Source of the DNA: an uncultured bacterium
GTDB taxonomy: Bacteria; Cyanobacteriota; Vampirovibrionia; Gastranaerophilales; Gastranaerophilaceae
DNA: 64,000 nucleotides
Reading direction: 5' to 3'
Assembly: GCA_902760645.1 (NCBI GenBank)
Contig: CACWHC010000002.1
Span: forward strand, 1 to 64,000
Below, in pieces: positions 9,357 to 18,148 of this stretch (the first letter of the stretch is position 1; each line of letters opens with the position of its first letter). Below the pieces are notes generated by a model that did not search any database, was not told where the DNA came from, and saw only the letters and a program-made list of their open reading frames with translations. Both the position numbers and the translations under genes were made by a program.

Positions 9357-9371
9357 AAATTTATCCTTATT

Positions 9372-10181
9372 TTAGAAGAAGAATGTAATTGAGAAAATCA
9401 AATCCCAAATAACGATTGCAACTAAAGACCAAACCACAGCCTTATTTGTCGCTAAACCTACGCCTTTTGCCCCACCGGATGCTTCATAACCGCATGAACA
9501 GCTGATTAAAGCAATTGTTCCGCCAAAAACAACGGATTTAAGCAGGCATACACTTAAATCTTTCATGTATATACCGAGCCATGCCGAATCAAAATAAGCT
9601 TTGAAACTCAGTTCTGTTGTCATAGCGGTTGTCAAAGCTCCTGTTAATACTCCAAAAGCTGATGCTATAACAACAAGTATCGGCATCATGATTATTCCGG
9701 ACAGTACCCTAGGAACAAACAGGTATCTTATAGGGCTGACTTTTAAAACCGTAATGGCATCAATTTGTTCAGTAACTCGCATTGTTGCAAGTTCTGAGGC
9801 AAGAGAAGAACCTATCATAGAGATTATTGCAAATCCTGACATAACTGCTCCGACTTCTCTTACAATTAATATACTGACAAGTAATCCGACAAAATGTCCG
9901 CCGCCTTGTTTTACCATTTCTGCGGCAACTTGTGAAGTTACAATTATAGAAGTCATCCCGACAATTGATAATGTAATTGGTAATGAACTTATTCCAAATC
10001 TTACGCACTGGTCCATAAGTTCTTTCAGGTTAATTTGACCGAGGCAAATATACTTTAATGTTGCAAAACCGTTGTATACAATTGTACCCAGTGTAGCTAC
10101 AAAATCCACAAATTGCTTGTAAAAAGCATTGAATATCTTGCATGTTGTCGATTGTCGTATATATTGCCTGAACGTAATCAT
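9372..10181 (-). CDS. mlaE: MlaE-family ABC permease
   Basis: A 269-residue MlaE (TGD1-type) permease with about five hydrophobic helices. Family motifs include ITLSIVGMTSIIVTSQVAAE, GAVMSGFAIISMIGSSLASE and AMRVTEQIDAITVLKVSP-like text. The start was set at the ATG at 10181 because a consensus promoter with TATAAT sits 6 nt before it. A further upstream ATG (10208) lies inside that promoter spacer and has no ribosome site. With MlaF it forms the core of a lipid transporter, which implies an outer membrane. Confidence 0.87.
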   Translation of the reverse strand: MITFRQYIRQSTTCKIFNAFYKQFVDFVATLGTIVYNGFATLKYICLGQINLKELMDQCVRFGISSLPITLSIVGMTSIIVTSQVAAEMVKQGGGHFVGLLVSILIVREVGAVMSGFAIISMIGSSLASELATMRVTEQIDAITVLKVSPIRYLFVPRVLSGIIMMPILVVIASAFGVLTGALTTAMTTELSFKAYFDSAWLGIYMKDLSVCLLKSVVFGGTIALISCSCGYEASGGAKGVGLATNKAVVWSLVAIVIWDLIFSITFFF

Positions 10182-10187
10182 ATATTG

Positions 10188-10216
10188 ATTATAGAAGAAA
10201 TTTTGCATTTACGCAA
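10188..10216 (-). promoter_or_regulatory. Leaderless promoter of mlaE
   Basis: On the minus strand TTGCGT (10211-10216), 17 bp and TATAAT (10188-10193) are followed by six bases and then the mlaE ATG. The expected +1 falls on or next to the A of the ATG. The promoter sits just downstream of the response regulator stop codon. Confidence 0.7.
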
Positions 10217-10227
10217 GAAATTTTTTT

Positions 10228-10896
10228 TTACACAAGACCTTCTTTTAAAGCTTTTACTGCTGCCTGAGTTCTGTCATCTACAACAAGTTTTTGTATTATG
10301 TTACAAACATGTGCTTTCGCGGTATGTTCTGATATTGTTAATTCCTGTGCAATTTCGTTATTGGATTTTCCGTCAACAACAAGTTTTAAAACTTCATATT
10401 CTCTTTGTGTGAGATTGGCATGCTGTTCTTTGAACATTGCACGGGATACTTGTCTTGGCGGTATTATTCCGCAATTTTTATCTCTTAATATCGGAACAGC
10501 TTTCGGGTCAATCCACATAGCACCGTCTTTGACGGTTTTAATTATCATTTTTAAAATTTCAATATTAATATCTTTCATGGCATATGCTTTTGCTCCTGCG
10601 AGCAGTGAGTCCTGAACTTCCTGCTCGCTTAAATGTGATGTAAGCATTATAATGTTTGCATTCCTGTTATGCTCTATAATTCGCCTTGTCGCTTCTATTC
10701 CGCTGATATCGGGAAGTCCTATATCCATCAGAACTACATCGGGATGTGAAATTTTGTAGTTTTCAATTGCTTCTTTCCCGCTTTGGGCTTCAGATATTAT
10801 ATTTATTTCTTTATGTTCTTCAAAAAGTGATTTCAGACCTACTCTCATAAGTTTATGGTCTTCTACAAGCAAAACTCTTACAGGTGATAAGTCCAT
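10228..10896 (-). CDS. NarL/FixJ-type response regulator
   Basis: A 222-residue two-domain regulator. The receiver domain (1-120) has the acidic pair EDH, phosphoacceptor Asp in VVLMDIGLPD, Thr in MLTS and Lys in YAMKD. The C-terminal LuxR-type helix-turn-helix (about 155-215) reads LTQREYEVLKLVVDGKSNNEIAQ. Such proteins bind DNA when phosphorylated by a partner kinase. No kinase is adjacent; the nearest intact one is at 19864-21522. The ribosome site is GAGGAG. Confidence 0.9.
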   Translation of the reverse strand: MDLSPVRVLLVEDHKLMRVGLKSLFEEHKEINIISEAQSGKEAIENYKISHPDVVLMDIGLPDISGIEATRRIIEHNRNANIIMLTSHLSEQEVQDSLLAGAKAYAMKDINIEILKMIIKTVKDGAMWIDPKAVPILRDKNCGIIPPRQVSRAMFKEQHANLTQREYEVLKLVVDGKSNNEIAQELTISEHTAKAHVCNIIQKLVVDDRTQAAVKALKEGLV

Positions 10897-11000
10897 TTAC
10901 TCCTCCTCTTAACTGATTTATAAATGATTTGAATATATTTTTAATTGTCTTGAGATTTATCGGAGGTGGATAGTATTTTATTATTTAAAAATTTATATAT

Positions 11001-11030
11001 AAAAAAACGGTAAATTTTAATTTACCGTTT
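11001..11030 (-). terminator. Intrinsic terminator after the phosphoesterase gene
   Basis: A 10-bp stem (AAACGGTAAA with TTTACCGTTT) and a 6-nt loop are followed on the minus strand by a run of T. It lies just beyond the phosphoesterase stop. Confidence 0.75.
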
Positions 11031-11055
11031 CACTGCAATTTATTATTAAAACTTA

Positions 11056-11793
11056 TTATAAATGTCTTACAAGAGGCATAATCAATTGACTTGCAATATC
11101 ATCAGCACCTTCAAAAGCTCTTTCTTTCATTAATTGTGCCGCAAGATTATAATCATATTCAACTTCTCTGTGCTCAACAGTGAATGAACCGTTATTGAAA
11201 TCAATAATTGCATAATTTGCTTTCGGAACGCCGGTCATTGGACGTCCGACACTTCCCACATTAACAATTGTTTGTTTTGACAAGGTTTGATATCCGCATG
11301 GGACATGGGTATGTCCGCATAAAATTAAATCAGAGTTTTCACCGCAAATCATTTCCTGAATTTCTGAAATTTTCATATTAGGCAGAATATCCTCGTTAAT
11401 TTTTCTTGGTGAACCGTGAACCATTAATACTCCGACTCCTTCTATCATGAGTTCTTTTCTTTCCGGCAGTTCTGCCAAAAATTCTTTTTGTTCTTTTGAA
11501 ATAATGTTTGTATCATCCAATAAAGCATTTGCCATAACAGGAAATTCTTTGCTCAATTTGTCGTACATTTTCAGATTAAATTCAGCAATCATTTTGTCAG
11601 TATTACCCTGAATAATTGTCCAATTGGAAATTTTATTTATTATATAGTCAAGTACAATTGTAGGCTGAGGTCCTGCCATAGCCAAATCTCCAAGACACAA
11701 AACTCTGTCACAACCCTGTAGCTGATAATCTGCCATAACACTTTCCAATGCCTGCCAATTACCATGTATATCAGATATTACTGCAACTTTCAT
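11056..11793 (-). CDS. Metallophosphoesterase (YfcE/MJ0936-like)
   Basis: A 245-residue calcineurin-like phosphoesterase. Metal-binding motifs appear in order: VISDIHGN (residues 5-12), CLGDLAMAGP, IQGNTD, MVHGSP and LCGHTHVPCG. NVGSVGRP follows near the C-terminus. This arrangement fits single-domain phosphodiesterases of the YfcE/MJ0936 group. The physiological substrate cannot be read from sequence. The ribosome site is AAGGAGAG. It diverges from ispG across about 40 bp. Confidence 0.85.
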   Translation of the reverse strand: MKVAVISDIHGNWQALESVMADYQLQGCDRVLCLGDLAMAGPQPTIVLDYIINKISNWTIIQGNTDKMIAEFNLKMYDKLSKEFPVMANALLDDTNIISKEQKEFLAELPERKELMIEGVGVLMVHGSPRKINEDILPNMKISEIQEMICGENSDLILCGHTHVPCGYQTLSKQTIVNVGSVGRPMTGVPKANYAIIDFNNGSFTVEHREVEYDYNLAAQLMKERAFEGADDIASQLIMPLVRHL

Positions 11794-11833
11794 AACAAAC
11801 TCTCCTTTTCTATGTTTATGCTAACATAAAATT

Positions 11834-12889
11834 ATGATTAAAAGAAGAGTTTCAAAACAAATTTCAATCGGTAATATTAAAATAGGGGGAGATGCTCCGA
11901 TTAGTGTGCAGTCTATGTGCAATACCGATACGAGAGATATAATATCTACCTGCAGGCAAATAGATGAACTTGCAGAAAAAGGCTGCGATATTGTAAGACT
12001 TGCTGTACTAAACAAAGATGCGGCAGCTGCAATAAAAGATATCGTAAAAAAAACTAAGGTTCCGCTTGTTGCTGATATACATTTTGATTACAGGCTGGCC
12101 ATTGAATGTATTAATAACGGTATCGCCGCTCTTCGAATTAATCCCGGAAATATCGGGAAAAGAGAAAATGTTGAAAAGGTTGTAAATCTTGCAAAACAGC
12201 AAAATATTCCTATAAGAATAGGTGTTAATGCAGGTTCCTTAGAAAAAAATCTAATTGAAAAAAATATACCTTTATATGAAAAAATGGTGGAAAGTGCGTT
12301 AGGTCATATCAGAATTTTGGAAGATTTGGATTTTGATATGATAAAAGTTTCATTAAAATCTTCAGATGTGCTTACGACTATAGAAGCATATCGTTCAATT
12401 GCTCAGAAAGTACCATATCCGCTTCACTTAGGAGTTACTGAGGCAGGTACAATGCACGGAGGACTGATAAAATCTTCAGTCGGACTCGGTACATTACTTG
12501 CAGAAGGTATTGGGGATACTATCAGAGTGTCTTTGACTGAAAATCCGACAGAAGAAGTTATTGCAGGCATAGATATTTTAAAAAGCCTGGGATTAAAAGA
12601 AAAAGGTGTAAATTTTGTATCCTGTCCGACTTGCGGCAGAACGCAAATTAATCTGATAGATTTGGCAAAGAAGGTTGAAGAGCGTTTCAAAGATTTAGAT
12701 TTACCGATTACTATTGCAACCATGGGTTGTGCAGTTAACGGTCCGGGTGAAGCACGTCATGCCGATTTTGGTATAGCAGGCGGCATCGGGGAAGGTTATG
12801 TTTTTAAAAAGGGAGAAATTGTAGCTAAAGTTCCTGAAAATATGCTCTTGGAAAAATTAGATGAAGTTATCAAAAAATCATACGAATAG
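11834..12889 (+). CDS. ispG: 4-hydroxy-3-methylbut-2-enyl diphosphate synthase IspG
   Basis: A 351-residue IspG/GcpE. It is a [4Fe-4S] enzyme of the methylerythritol phosphate pathway that converts MEcPP to HMBPP. The N-terminal TIM-barrel part carries APISVQSMCNTDTRD and GVNAGSLEKN. The C-terminal cluster domain has SCPTCGRT and MGCAVNGPGEARHADFGIAG. No Shine-Dalgarno precedes the ATG, and an in-frame stop nine bases earlier fixes the start. A TAACAT hexamer lies 6 nt upstream, so a leaderless mRNA is possible but the -35 is poor. Confidence 0.93.
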   Translation: MIKRRVSKQISIGNIKIGGDAPISVQSMCNTDTRDIISTCRQIDELAEKGCDIVRLAVLNKDAAAAIKDIVKKTKVPLVADIHFDYRLAIECINNGIAALRINPGNIGKRENVEKVVNLAKQQNIPIRIGVNAGSLEKNLIEKNIPLYEKMVESALGHIRILEDLDFDMIKVSLKSSDVLTTIEAYRSIAQKVPYPLHLGVTEAGTMHGGLIKSSVGLGTLLAEGIGDTIRVSLTENPTEEVIAGIDILKSLGLKEKGVNFVSCPTCGRTQINLIDLAKKVEERFKDLDLPITIATMGCAVNGPGEARHADFGIAGGIGEGYVFKKGEIVAKVPENMLLEKLDEVIKKSYE

Positions 12890-12979
12890 TACATTTTTTT
12901 TTCATGTAAACAATTTATAATATTGTTGCAAGTATTAAAAAAAAATGTTAGTATACTATTGAATAGAGGAATATACGAT

Positions 12980-13321
12980 ATGAAAAAAATTTTATTAGTT
13001 GTTGCAGTATTAGCTATGTCACTTCCTGTTGTTGCTTTAGATGTTAAAGAATCAACTTCAATACAGTTCATGGATAATTACGGTTATTCAGATGCTTTGA
13101 ATAATTATGTTCAACAACATAAGGCAAATGCTAACGGGTTGGCATATTATCCAAACAGCAAATTCAGACCTGAATTAAAATATTATGGTCATAATCGTGT
13201 TTGGAATGGTATTGTTAGCGGTACAAGATCTTTCTTTGATTATATCGATCCGGCTGAAGAAGGCGGAGTATTTAACAACAAAGACATAAAATTCTATACT
13301 AATACAAAAGATGCACGTTAA
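12980..13321 (+). CDS. Small secreted protein of unknown function
   Basis: A 113-residue protein with a clear signal peptide (MKKILLVVAVLAMSLPVVA, cleavage near residue 19). The mature part is polar and aromatic, with FMDNYGYSDALNNYVQQHK and RVWNGIVSGTRSFFDYIDP. The ATG at 12980 is supported by AGAGGA; the frame is open further upstream without a good site. Its stop overlaps the start of the TPR gene by 11 bases. It is the first gene of a three-gene secreted cluster. No family is recognised. Confidence 0.7.
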   Translation: MKKILLVVAVLAMSLPVVALDVKESTSIQFMDNYGYSDALNNYVQQHKANANGLAYYPNSKFRPELKYYGHNRVWNGIVSGTRSFFDYIDPAEEGGVFNNKDIKFYTNTKDAR

Positions 13322-13964
13322 GAATTTTATAGTTTGTTGCTTAATTCTCGGTATTTGCGGTTTTGCATTTTGCCGCAATGTTTCTGTTGCGGAAAATTCA
13401 CAGAATGTTGAACAATCTTTGCCTGAGAAATATGTGAAGCCAACAATTGATAAAGCTGCAGTAGAAAAAAAAGCAGATTTCTATTTTTATAAGGGAATTG
13501 AAAATTCCAATAAGAAAATTAAAGAAGTATATCTTTCAAAAGCTCTTGAAAAGTATATGCTTCTTTTAAAATATAATCAAAATAATGTTATATATTGTAC
13601 GCAAATTGCCGTAATTCATGATAATTTTGGGCACCCTTTTTTGGCAAAACAGTATTTCATCCGAGCAGTAAACTTAGAAAATCTTAATCCTTTTGCAAAT
13701 TTTTATTTTGGAGAGTATTATTTTAATAAGAAGGATTATAATAATGCTCTAAAATACTACAAAACAGCTTATAATAATGGTTACCAGAAATTTTATCAGG
13801 TAAATATAAAGTTGGCAACCATATATGAAAAGCTTGGGGATATTGAAAAAGCAAAATATTACTATAGTGCTTCAAATAAACAAAATCCTTCCATAGAAGG
13901 TGTAGACAGTAAAATAAAATCTTTAAACAAAGTTTATTACAGTAAATCTGACTATAAGATGTAG
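13311..13964 (+). CDS. Secreted TPR-repeat protein
   Basis: A 217-residue protein with an N-terminal signal sequence (NFIVCCLILGICGFAFC); the Cys near residue 21 could also be a lipobox. From about residue 50 there are three to four tetratricopeptide-like helix pairs (AKQYFIRAVNLENLNPFANF, ALKYYKTAYNNGY, KAKYYYSASNKQNPS). These are scaffold domains for protein binding. It overlaps the preceding gene and precedes the GHL10 hydrolase by 21 bp, so the three probably act together at the cell envelope. Confidence 0.72.
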   Translation: MHVKNFIVCCLILGICGFAFCRNVSVAENSQNVEQSLPEKYVKPTIDKAAVEKKADFYFYKGIENSNKKIKEVYLSKALEKYMLLLKYNQNNVIYCTQIAVIHDNFGHPFLAKQYFIRAVNLENLNPFANFYFGEYYFNKKDYNNALKYYKTAYNNGYQKFYQVNIKLATIYEKLGDIEKAKYYYSASNKQNPSIEGVDSKIKSLNKVYYSKSDYKM

Positions 13965-13985
13965 TAAACTTATTGGAGCAGATAA

Positions 13986-15941
13986 ATGAAATTAAAAAAC
14001 ATTATAGCTGTTGCTATTATGATAGTTATGGGGATAAACATGGCTGTATCAGCTGAGGAAGACGTTTCTATGTCTGAAATACCACAGCTTGAAAGGGGAG
14101 AAATATTGTTTTCTCAATCAAGGAGATTAGTTAATGCAGTTAATCCGACCCCTTATTCAAATCCTGCAGGGAGAGCATTCCCGGGTGCAAGAGGTGCTAA
14201 TCAGCTTATTTTATATACTTCTGAATATGGTGAGCATACAGGTACAAATGAGTTTGGAACAGAAGCAATAATTGAAGGTAATACTGTTGTTGAATTAAGC
14301 GGTGCAGATTCGGTTATTCCGCAAAATGGTGCCGTATTAAGTGGCCATGGAGATGCGAAAAACTGGATAAGTTCCAATTTGTCAGTCGGGACAAAAATAT
14401 ATTATGATGACATTAATGGTGTAATTACTACCTATACAACTTCCAAAAGTTTTATGTTTGAGGCTAATCAAAAAATTGATGAAGCAAATGAAATGATTGA
14501 TTATTACAGAACCTCAAATCCCGGTTATGACTGGAAAATCCCGATGGACTTTATAAAAGATGCACAAAATTATATGCGTAAGGGCGAGAAAAATCCTAAC
14601 CAAATGCAGAAATATTCAAAGCTGGCAATAGAATCTGCAAATTATGCTATAAAGAGTGTACTTCCTTTTAGAACGAATGAATTTAAAGGCGTATGGCTTC
14701 GACCTGCCGAGCTTAGTCCGGAGGAGATTTCAGAATCAGTTAAAAAAATTAAAGCCGCAGGTATTGATAATATATTTATTGAAACATACTTTCATGGAAG
14801 AACTATTTTCCCGAGTAAAACCATGGACGATTACGGTTTTATTTCACAGAATGAGAAATTCGTTGGTTTTGACCCTCTGAAGGTTTGGATAAGTGAAGCA
14901 CATAAAAACGGTATGAAGGTTCATATATGGTTTGAATCCTTTTATGTAGGTAATATGGCTCCTTCTTCTAATTCAAAAAATATTCTTGCGGTTAAACCCG
15001 CATGGGGTAATAAAACATTAGCTGCATATGCTTTGTCAGGTGCTACTCCTTCGGTTTCCGAACATAACGGATATTTTCTTGATCCGGCAAACCCTGAAGT
15101 TCAGAAGTTTCTTGAAAAACTTTTGGAGGAAATAATTACAACATACAAACCGGATGGTATAAATTTAGATTATATAAGGTATCCTCAGGCAATTTCATCA
15201 TCTCCTTCAGGTAACTGGGGGTATACGGAATATGCAAGGAACGCATTTAATGAAATGTACGGGGTTGATCCTGTTTCATTAAAACAAAGTGATGAATTGT
15301 GGTATACATGGGGTAAGTTCAGACGGCAGAATATAACAGATTTTGTTGCAAGAATTAGTAAATTAACCCGTAAAAACGAAATTTATCTTAGTGCGGTTAT
15401 TTTCCCGGATAAAAGTGTTGCTTATTCAAGGAAAATGCAGGATTGGTCTAATTGGTCGCAGAATCATTACATAAACGGTTTTACACCTTTATTTTTAACA
15501 TGTGATTCTAAGACATTAAGTTCTCAGGTAACTACGGTTCAAAGTTATAAAGAGCCTGAAACGGATTTGTTTGCAGGGTTATTTGTTACCTTTATGGGAG
15601 GCAGTGAAGAAGATTTAATCCGTCAGATTCATGAAACAAGAAAACTTAATGTAAACGGAGTTATTTTATTTGATTATGCTCATTTGGATGACAAATATGT
15701 AAAAGCTTTATCTGCAAGGGTATTTGCTTCTAACGGAAAATCAAGTCTAAAAAAAAACTCTATTGGAGAAAATACGTTTCAAATCAACAACGAAAGTCCG
15801 ATAGAACTTTCAAAAAATCAAAATCTTCAAAAAGTTCAAAATAGCAGACTGATTATTCACAGATATGATCCCGACAATGTGAGAATCCTTAAAAACCAAG
15901 CACCGTCCCCACTTTTGCAGACTCAAAAAAGAAAATATTAA
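13986..15941 (+). CDS. GHL10-family (DUF187-like) secreted glycoside hydrolase
   Basis: A 651-residue exported protein with a signal peptide at 1-23. An N-terminal domain of unknown type (about 40-150, FPGARGANQLILYTSEYGEH) is followed by a glycosyl-hydrolase-like 10 TIM barrel from about residue 230. Barrel motifs are FKGVWLRPAELSPEEI, NIFIETYFHGRTIFPS, HIWFESFYVG, DGINLDYIRYP and IYLSAVIFPD. Acidic residues in LDYIRYP and WFESF are candidate catalytic groups. The family acts on polysaccharides, sometimes cell-wall glycans, so the substrate is open. A basic tail of about 80 residues follows. The ribosome site is GGAGC. Confidence 0.82.
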   Translation: MKLKNIIAVAIMIVMGINMAVSAEEDVSMSEIPQLERGEILFSQSRRLVNAVNPTPYSNPAGRAFPGARGANQLILYTSEYGEHTGTNEFGTEAIIEGNTVVELSGADSVIPQNGAVLSGHGDAKNWISSNLSVGTKIYYDDINGVITTYTTSKSFMFEANQKIDEANEMIDYYRTSNPGYDWKIPMDFIKDAQNYMRKGEKNPNQMQKYSKLAIESANYAIKSVLPFRTNEFKGVWLRPAELSPEEISESVKKIKAAGIDNIFIETYFHGRTIFPSKTMDDYGFISQNEKFVGFDPLKVWISEAHKNGMKVHIWFESFYVGNMAPSSNSKNILAVKPAWGNKTLAAYALSGATPSVSEHNGYFLDPANPEVQKFLEKLLEEIITTYKPDGINLDYIRYPQAISSSPSGNWGYTEYARNAFNEMYGVDPVSLKQSDELWYTWGKFRRQNITDFVARISKLTRKNEIYLSAVIFPDKSVAYSRKMQDWSNWSQNHYINGFTPLFLTCDSKTLSSQVTTVQSYKEPETDLFAGLFVTFMGGSEEDLIRQIHETRKLNVNGVILFDYAHLDDKYVKALSARVFASNGKSSLKKNSIGENTFQINNESPIELSKNQNLQKVQNSRLIIHRYDPDNVRILKNQAPSPLLQTQKRKY

Positions 15942-16031
15942 TTGTATTATAAACTTTTGTAAAATTTTTATGTAAAAAGTAAAGTTTTTGATATTCATAT
16001 TCGTTATTTACCATGTAAAAAGGAATTTAAT

Positions 16032-16220
16032 ATGGGCGGATTTAACGAAATACAAAGCGGAATGCCTGATTTAGGCAAAACATATTGGCAAGATTTAAAA
16101 CAGCAGGAAAGTGCCGATAATTCCGTTTCCGATATTGTAAATGCAAATTGCCGTTCTATATTTAAACCTGAAGATTTACATAAAAATATTAAACAAAATA
16201 CTTCAATATTTGAAAATTAG
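16032..16220 (+). CDS. Small hydrophilic protein of unknown function
   Basis: A 62-residue protein without hydrophobic segments, beginning MGGFNEIQSGMPDLGKTYWQ. AAGGA at good spacing and an intrinsic terminator just after it support a real gene. No family is recognised. It stands alone between the GHL10 gene and a large membrane protein gene. Confidence 0.55.
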   Translation: MGGFNEIQSGMPDLGKTYWQDLKQQESADNSVSDIVNANCRSIFKPEDLHKNIKQNTSIFEN

Positions 16221-16250
16221 ACAATTCTTCTTTTTTTAACTATATAAATT

Positions 16251-16280
16251 AAGGTTGACTTTTATGTCAATCTTTTTTTT
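16251..16280 (+). terminator. Intrinsic terminator
   Basis: A seven-pair stem (GGTTGAC with GTCAATC, one wobble pair) closes a short loop and is followed by eight T. It ends the transcript of the 62-residue gene. Confidence 0.65.
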
Positions 16281-16318
16281 ATTATAAATGCGAAATTAAT
16301 ATTACTTAAAAAAATATA

Positions 16319-16347
16319 TTGTAAACAGGCAAATTATAGGATATATT
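16319..16347 (+). promoter_or_regulatory. Promoter of the 570-residue membrane protein gene
   Basis: TTGTAA (16319-16324) and TATATT (16342-16347) are separated by 17 bp, 28 nt before the ATG. Confidence 0.5.
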
Positions 16348-16374
16348 TGTTTTTATAAATTTGTAGGGAAAATT

Positions 16375-18087
16375 ATGGTTGACCAAGTATATACAAATAC
16401 CTCAAATACAAATCTTTTGAGAAAGTATGTCCAAAACTCAGGTGGCGGGCAAATTTCCTATGTGAAAACTTCTCAGCAGGATTTGCAGGATAAATTTGAG
16501 GTATCTTCTCCGCAAAATGATAATGACGTTATTCAGGAGGATGTACAAAATAAAAAAGGACATAAAAAGAGAAATCTTGCTGTAGCAGTCGGAAGTTCTG
16601 CTCTTTTAGTCGGCGGCGGCATGCTCGTTTTAATGAGAGGTCTTCCAAAGAATACAGAGAAATATTTGCAGAGTTTGAAAAAGTTTTTGGAAAAGAAGTT
16701 AGAAAAATCTTCGACCAAAGGTTCTGACGGATGGAGTACATTTTGGGAAAAGTCTATCAGACAAGTTGATTCGACTATAGAAAAAACTCAGAGTATTAAT
16801 AATTTTACTTCTTTAAAAGATGTTTTGTTTAAAAATATGATGGACAGAAATAAATATACCGCAAAAATTCATAAGGGCATAAGTGATTATTATGAACTTG
16901 TTGCAAGGCGTTCCGTGCTGAAATCCTACAAAAAAACAACCCAAAAATTTGACAAAATGTATGAAGCATTTGACAGTTTTGATGAACGTCTTTTAAAACA
17001 TAATCCTGATGAAATAATAAATTATGAGGGTAAAAATTATACAAAGCGTGAATTAATTGAGCTTGCCAAACAGCACAGACAAAAAGTCAAAGATGCGGTC
17101 AGTGATTTCACATCCCAAAGTGAACTGGATAAAAGGTATCAATATATTAAGGATGCAACAAAAGATTTATATAACAAATTTTGGGATGAAAGCTTTAAGG
17201 GATTTTGGACGAAAAAAGACGGGTTTAAAAATAACAAATTCCGCCGCAAAGAAATGTGGCAGACATGTATTTATGACGAAAAAATAAAAGGAAATAAAAA
17301 ATCACTTTCCGAAGACGTTTCAAAAGTAAGAAATATAATATCATATACGGATAAAGACAGAACTAAACTCATTTCAAACCAAATAAAAGTTTTGAAAAAT
17401 ATGGTTTCCCCTTCCGATAAAGAGGGTCTGAACATAATTAAGAAACTGGAATGGTTTATGGATAATCCTGAGGGGTTAAGTGCAAACAGAGAAGCATTAA
17501 TAAGGGAACTCAATGCACTTAAAGAAAGACCGTTTGAGGAAGGTTTGTCTGAAGCTGTTGCGGAAAGTCAGATGAAACTTCGTGAAACAAGTATTAAATC
17601 TATTACGGACTTGTTAAATAGTCAGGATGTTGGCAAATTACAGGAAATGCTTGCGATTTACAGAAAAATTGCACCGTATGAACTCGAAAAATCAAAAGCT
17701 GAATTAAGTGTCAGAAAAGCAGTAAGCTCATTTGATAAATCTCTCGGAACGGAAACCGTAGAATTTTTTGATAAAGTCCGTGATTTGCAGATGGGTGCAG
17801 CTCCTACAGATGTTTTGACAATTCTTTCTTCCGCCGGCATGATAGCTTATGGTCTTGGTGATGCGGAAGATAAAGACGAAAAAATATCTGTTTTGTTGAC
17901 CGCCGGTATTCCTATTTTCGGAACAATCGGGACAACGGTTGTTTGTACTACAAAACTTATTTCAGGCGGATTATCAATGCTTTTCAGTTTGGGTGTAGGC
18001 GGTATATTTAAACTTGTTTGTGACGGTATGGACGCACACAGACTTGCAGCGAAAGCAAAAAATCATACAAACGGTGAAGTGGCATAA
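16375..18087 (+). CDS. Large membrane-associated protein of unknown function
   Basis: A 570-residue protein. A polar N-terminus is followed by a hydrophobic helix at about 67-88 (VAVGSSALLVGGGMLVLM). A long Lys/Glu-rich helical region with aromatic residues covers about 95-475, and a hydrophobic glycine-rich C-terminal stretch (about 490-550, ILSSAGMIAYG and SGGLSMLFSLGVGGIFKLV) follows. The plan resembles a membrane-anchored coiled-coil or pore-forming protein, but no family is recognised. The ribosome site is AGGGA. It stands alone with its own promoter. Confidence 0.62.
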   Translation: MVDQVYTNTSNTNLLRKYVQNSGGGQISYVKTSQQDLQDKFEVSSPQNDNDVIQEDVQNKKGHKKRNLAVAVGSSALLVGGGMLVLMRGLPKNTEKYLQSLKKFLEKKLEKSSTKGSDGWSTFWEKSIRQVDSTIEKTQSINNFTSLKDVLFKNMMDRNKYTAKIHKGISDYYELVARRSVLKSYKKTTQKFDKMYEAFDSFDERLLKHNPDEIINYEGKNYTKRELIELAKQHRQKVKDAVSDFTSQSELDKRYQYIKDATKDLYNKFWDESFKGFWTKKDGFKNNKFRRKEMWQTCIYDEKIKGNKKSLSEDVSKVRNIISYTDKDRTKLISNQIKVLKNMVSPSDKEGLNIIKKLEWFMDNPEGLSANREALIRELNALKERPFEEGLSEAVAESQMKLRETSIKSITDLLNSQDVGKLQEMLAIYRKIAPYELEKSKAELSVRKAVSSFDKSLGTETVEFFDKVRDLQMGAAPTDVLTILSSAGMIAYGLGDAEDKDEKISVLLTAGIPIFGTIGTTVVCTTKLISGGLSMLFSLGVGGIFKLVCDGMDAHRLAAKAKNHTNGEVA

Positions 18088-18148
18088 TAAAATTGTGTGG
18101 TAGAATTCTTCTGTATAGTGATAAATTTATCGGAAGGATTTATATATC

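Noticed and set aside
8917-9375. Long plus-strand frame opposite mlaF, and similar frames opposite mlaE, murA, nanK and rimO
   Set aside because: Each lies fully antisense to a gene with clear family motifs, lacks a ribosome site and has a composition expected from the reverse frame.
12909-12927. AACAAT...ATTGTT inverted repeat around a TATAAT-like word upstream of the small secreted protein gene
   Set aside because: Only six base pairs of AT-rich symmetry; no matching -35 box and no regulator nearby.
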